Positions 61,707 through 64,000 of a stretch of DNA of 64,000 bases are shown piece by piece. Location: NCBI GenBank assembly GCA_026389335.1, contig JAPLIB010000099.1, positions 1 to 64,000 of the forward strand, read 5' to 3'. The first letter of the stretch is position 1, and every line of letters starts with the position of its first letter. The position numbers and the translations under genes were made by a program. The notes under the pieces were generated by a model. It saw nothing but the letters and a program-made list of their open reading frames with translations. It made no database searches and had not been told where the DNA came from. The DNA comes from Cyanobacteriota bacterium. GTDB taxonomy: Bacteria; Cyanobacteriota; Cyanobacteriia; PCC-6307; Cyanobiaceae.

Positions 61707-62468
61707 GTGGCGATCCCTGTTCCTGTGGCGTCCACTCGCCCCGGCGCGGCGCTGGAACGACCAGCTGCCGATCGGTTGATCGTGGCCCTTGATGGCATGG
61801 GGCCCGAGCAGGCCCTGGCTTTTGTGGACACCCTGCCGGCGCTGCGCTGGGTGAAGGTGGGCCTGGAACTGTTTGTGGCCGGCGGCCCGGCGCTGGTGCA
61901 GCAGCTGCGGCAGCGGGGCCTGCGGCTGTTTCTCGATCTCAAGTTCCACGACATCCCCGCCACCATGGCCGGCGCCTGTCGCAGCGCCGGCCGCCTTGGC
62001 GCCGAGCTGATCACCGTGCATGGGGCGGCCGGCTCCGAGGCCCTGCGCGCCGCCCAGATCGGGGCCCTGGAGGGGGCTGCGGCCGCGGGGCAGCCGGCTC
62101 CCACCCTGCTGGCGGTCACCGTGCTCACCAGTTGGGAGCCGGCCCGTTTTGCCGCCGAACTGGCGATCGAGGAACCTTTGGCGGCCTACGTGCCCCGCCT
62201 GGCCCAGCTGGCGGTGGCGGCCGGCATCGGCGGCGCCGTCTGCTCGCCGCTGGAGGTGGCGGCCTTGCGGGCGATCCACCCCGATCCTTATGTCTTGGTC
62301 ACCCCGGGCATTCGCCCCGCCGGCTCCGAGCGGGGTGATCAGCAGCGGGTGATGACTCCAGCCGCCGCCATCGCCGCCGGGGCCAGCCGCCTGGTGATCG
62401 GCCGGCCGATCACGGCGGCCGCCGATCCGGCTGCAGCCTTTGCTGCCTGCTGTCAGGGGCTGGGCTGA
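61707..62468 (+). CDS. pyrF: Orotidine 5'-phosphate decarboxylase
   Basis: 253 residues from a GTG at 61707. '[10 protein letters not shown]', '[13 protein letters not shown]' and '[14 protein letters not shown]' with the catalytic Lys-Asp network, plus '[18 protein letters not shown]' at the phosphate-binding end, identify PyrF. It makes UMP, the last step of de novo pyrimidine synthesis. About 20 variable residues precede the core. GC-rich inverted and direct copies of GGCCAGGGC follow its stop (62491-62580) and may act in termination. Confidence 0.96.
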   Translation: MAIPVPVASTRPGAALERPAADRLIVALDGMGPEQALAFVDTLPALRWVKVGLELFVAGGPALVQQLRQRGLRLFLDLKFHDIPATMAGACRSAGRLGAELITVHGAAGSEALRAAQIGALEGAAAAGQPAPTLLAVTVLTSWEPARFAAELAIEEPLAAYVPRLAQLAVAAGIGGAVCSPLEVAALRAIHPDPYVLVTPGIRPAGSERGDQQRVMTPAAAIAAGASRLVIGRPITAAADPAAAFAACCQGLG

Positions 62469-62646
62469 ACTTGGCGGTGGCGCGCCCGCCGGCCAGGGCT
62501 CGTCGAGCAGGGCCCTTCGGCCAGGGCCCACCGGCCAGGGCCGCTGGGCCCACGACCCTGGCTAACTGCTCAGGCCAGTGGCCCTGGGCGATACCGGGCC
62601 CAGCCGATGGGGCTTTATAAGCATGCGAAGTCTGCCAATGCTTTAG

Positions 62647-63630
62647 ATGGGCCCTTTGGATCGCCAGCGCCGGCCAGTGGCTCCCCTCTGCCCAGGGGGG
62701 CTTCGGGCTCGGCGCCTGGGTTTCGCTCCAGGATGCAGCCGCGCCGTTGGCGCCAGCCTCGCTGCTCTGCCCCTGTTGCTGGCGGGAGCGGCAGCGGCTG
62801 AGTTCCGAGCCGCCACTCCCAGCCCCGCTGGGGCGACACCTGCTGCGGCGACCCCCGCTGTTGCTGAGGCTGGCGCAGCTGCTGCCAGCGGAGCTGCCGC
62901 CAGCGGTGCAAGTGCCAGCGGCGCCGATCAACGCAGCGGCCCCTATCTGCGCTTCGGCGGTGGTCTCGATTGGTCCGATCCCACCAGCTTCCGCGACCAG
63001 TCCTGCACCAGCATCACGCCGCCGGCCCTGTTCGGTTGCGGCACCGGTCAGAACGGCCGCTCGCTGCAGGCGGTGGGCTCCTTCTCCCAGACCCCCGTGC
63101 TGGATGGTGCCCTCGGCTATCGCTTCACCTCCTGGTTGCGGGCTGAGGCGCTGCTGAGCTGGCGGCCCCAGCTGGCCTTCCGAGGCCAGAGCAACTTTCT
63201 CGGTGCCGGCCCGTCTCAGCCGGTGAACGGCGCGGTGGAATCGCTGGCGGCTTTTGGGGTGGCCTATGTGGATCTGCCCCGGATCGCCGGGGTGCGCCCC
63301 TTCCTCGGGGCCGGCATCGGCGCTGCCCACAACCAGCTGGATGGGGTCACCTATCGCTTCCCCTCGATTGCGGCCAACGCCACCACCACCACCGCCAGCG
63401 GCAGCAGCAGTGGCTTCGCCTACCTGCTCACGGCCGGTGTGGCGGTACCCCTGAGTGAGCGCCTCAGCCTTGATCTGGCCTACCGCTTCAGCGATCTCGG
63501 CCAGGTGCGCAGCCGCAGCGGCTCGGCCACCATCGTGCGGCCCCGCGGCACCCGCAGCCTCACGATCGCCGGCACCGAGGCCGCTCTCCAGACCCAGGGC
63601 CTGCAGGTGAGCCTGCGCTACGCCTTCTGA
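62647..63630 (+). CDS. Outer-membrane beta-barrel protein
   Basis: About 327 residues from the ATG at 62647; the true start may be later, since the signal-like stretch 'AVGASLAALPLLLAGAAAAE' begins near residue 33. A low-complexity Ala/Gly/Ser linker follows, then alternating beta strands: 'GPYLRFGGGLDWSDP', 'ALGYRFTSWLRAEALLSWRP', 'VRPFLGAGIGAAHNQLDG', 'LTAGVAVPLSERLSLDLAYR' and a terminal strand ending in 'SLRYAF'. The C-terminal Phe is the Bam recognition feature. This is an eight-stranded OmpA/OmpW-like porin type of unknown ligand. Omp85 at 34 kb would insert it. Confidence 0.78.
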   Translation: MGPLDRQRRPVAPLCPGGLRARRLGFAPGCSRAVGASLAALPLLLAGAAAAEFRAATPSPAGATPAAATPAVAEAGAAAASGAAASGASASGADQRSGPYLRFGGGLDWSDPTSFRDQSCTSITPPALFGCGTGQNGRSLQAVGSFSQTPVLDGALGYRFTSWLRAEALLSWRPQLAFRGQSNFLGAGPSQPVNGAVESLAAFGVAYVDLPRIAGVRPFLGAGIGAAHNQLDGVTYRFPSIAANATTTTASGSSSGFAYLLTAGVAVPLSERLSLDLAYRFSDLGQVRSRSGSATIVRPRGTRSLTIAGTEAALQTQGLQVSLRYAF

Positions 63631-63660
63631 TCACCCTCCCTGCCTCATCCCTTACCCCCC

Positions 63661-64000
63661 ATGTTTCTGCTCCACACCTCCGTGGGCCAGGCGCCGCTGC
63701 TGGCGGCGGCGGTGGTCAGCGCCTGTCGCCTCAGCGGCGGCTGGGCCGATCCGCTGCAGCCCCGGCTGCTGCGGGTGCTGTTCTCCCAACTGCTCGGTTG
63801 GCAGGGGGATCTGGAGGCCCAGCCCGCCATCACGCCGGAGGCGGTGGCTCTCGCCCTGCCGCTGCCCGCCCAGCGCCGTGAACTGATCGAGTTGATGGTG
63901 GCCCTGGAGATGGTCTGCCGGCCGATCCCGCCGCCATTGCAGGCCTCGGTGCAGCACTGGGCAGCCGTCCTGCAGGTGGATGGGCGCTCGCTGCGGCTGG
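63661..64000 (+). CDS. Hypothetical protein, N-terminal part (continues beyond window)
   Basis: The ATG at 63661 opens a frame with no stop before the window edge (113 codons visible): 'MFLLHTSVGQAPLLAAAVVS' and, later, 'RRELIELMVALEMVCRPIPP' and 'SVQHWAAVLQVDG'. It is helical and hydrophobic-rich with TerB-like character, but I do not recognise the family securely. It lies 30 bases after the beta-barrel gene. Confidence 0.6.
   Translation, partial: MFLLHTSVGQAPLLAAAVVSACRLSGGWADPLQPRLLRVLFSQLLGWQGDLEAQPAITPEAVALALPLPAQRRELIELMVALEMVCRPIPPPLQASVQHWAAVLQVDGRSLRL

Noticed and set aside
1-64000. CRISPR arrays, prophage or restriction-modification genes
   Set aside because: No regularly spaced direct repeats with unique spacers, no cas, capsid, tail or integrase genes, and no methyltransferase/endonuclease pair could be seen. 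The only mobile-element trace is the IS66 tail at the left edge.

Overview
The window comes from a high-GC picocyanobacterium of the Synechococcus/Cyanobium type. The evidence is the chromosome's own genes: kaiA-kaiB-kaiC, psbV (cytochrome c-550), petF ferredoxin, the ferredoxin-thioredoxin reductase variable chain, an NblS/Hik33-type kinase, the cyanobacterial-only DUF1818 and DUF1825 families, the photosystem II S4-domain protein, and a complete outer-membrane (lipid A and Omp85) operon. This is inference from gene families; no 16S rRNA gene is present.

Layout. 0-2 kb: an IS66 transposase tail and a frameshifted ammonium transporter gene preceded by an NtcA-like box. 2-10 kb: exported MsrB, SecG, phosphoglycerate mutase, PyrR, FtrV, an Hsp70-like protein with a membrane-anchored partner, RNA polymerase omega and DUF1818. 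10-18 kb: EVE protein, MurD, tRNA-Val(GAC), S4 protein, SerA-PrmA, ferredoxin with a hairpin-rich downstream region. 18-25 kb: PsbV, RNase Z, SpoIID-like protein, NagB, YebC, TruB, L27, L21. 25-32 kb: the circadian oscillator kaiABC in one tight operon, facing nblS-purD. 32-41 kb: a compact run (secreted hypothetical, purC, Omp85, lpxC, fabZ, lpxA, lpxB, msrA) that builds and repairs the outer envelope. 41-45 kb: PepA, a GIY-YIG protein, a helix-hairpin-helix protein and DUF1825. 54-64 kb: tyrS, ruvC, 5-formyl-THF cyclo-ligase, sufE, homoserine dehydrogenase, a PEP-CTERM-like exported protein, pyrF, a beta-barrel and an incomplete gene.

The unusual part is 45.4-54.1 kb. Two paralogous proteins (46589-47812 and 52862-54097) look like full-length prokaryotic pentameric ligand-gated ion channels (the nicotinic receptor/GLIC/ELIC superfamily): a beta-rich ectodomain with a Pro-loop, four C-terminal membrane helices, and an M2 segment with an acidic residue at -2', Arg at 0', Ser/Thr at 2', Thr at 6' and Leu at 9'. 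The first is divergent from an orphan periplasmic amino-acid-type binding protein. The second ends a visibly AT-richer set of same-strand genes: a PLP-dependent histidine-decarboxylase-family enzyme, a Cache-domain membrane sensor with a degenerate, interrupted kinase ATPase domain, and an MFS transporter. Because the bacterial channel ELIC is opened by primary amines, the set reads as a possible amine synthesis, transport, sensing and channel module. That functional link is a hypothesis. A decayed tyrosyl-tRNA synthetase fragment follows the first channel gene, and intact tyrS follows the second, which suggests an old duplication or an insertion beside tyrS.

Smaller points of interest are a Glu at the first twin-His position of the Amt protein, 15-bp tandem repeats inside two unrelated genes, and several TTG starts that are inferred from frame and spacing only.
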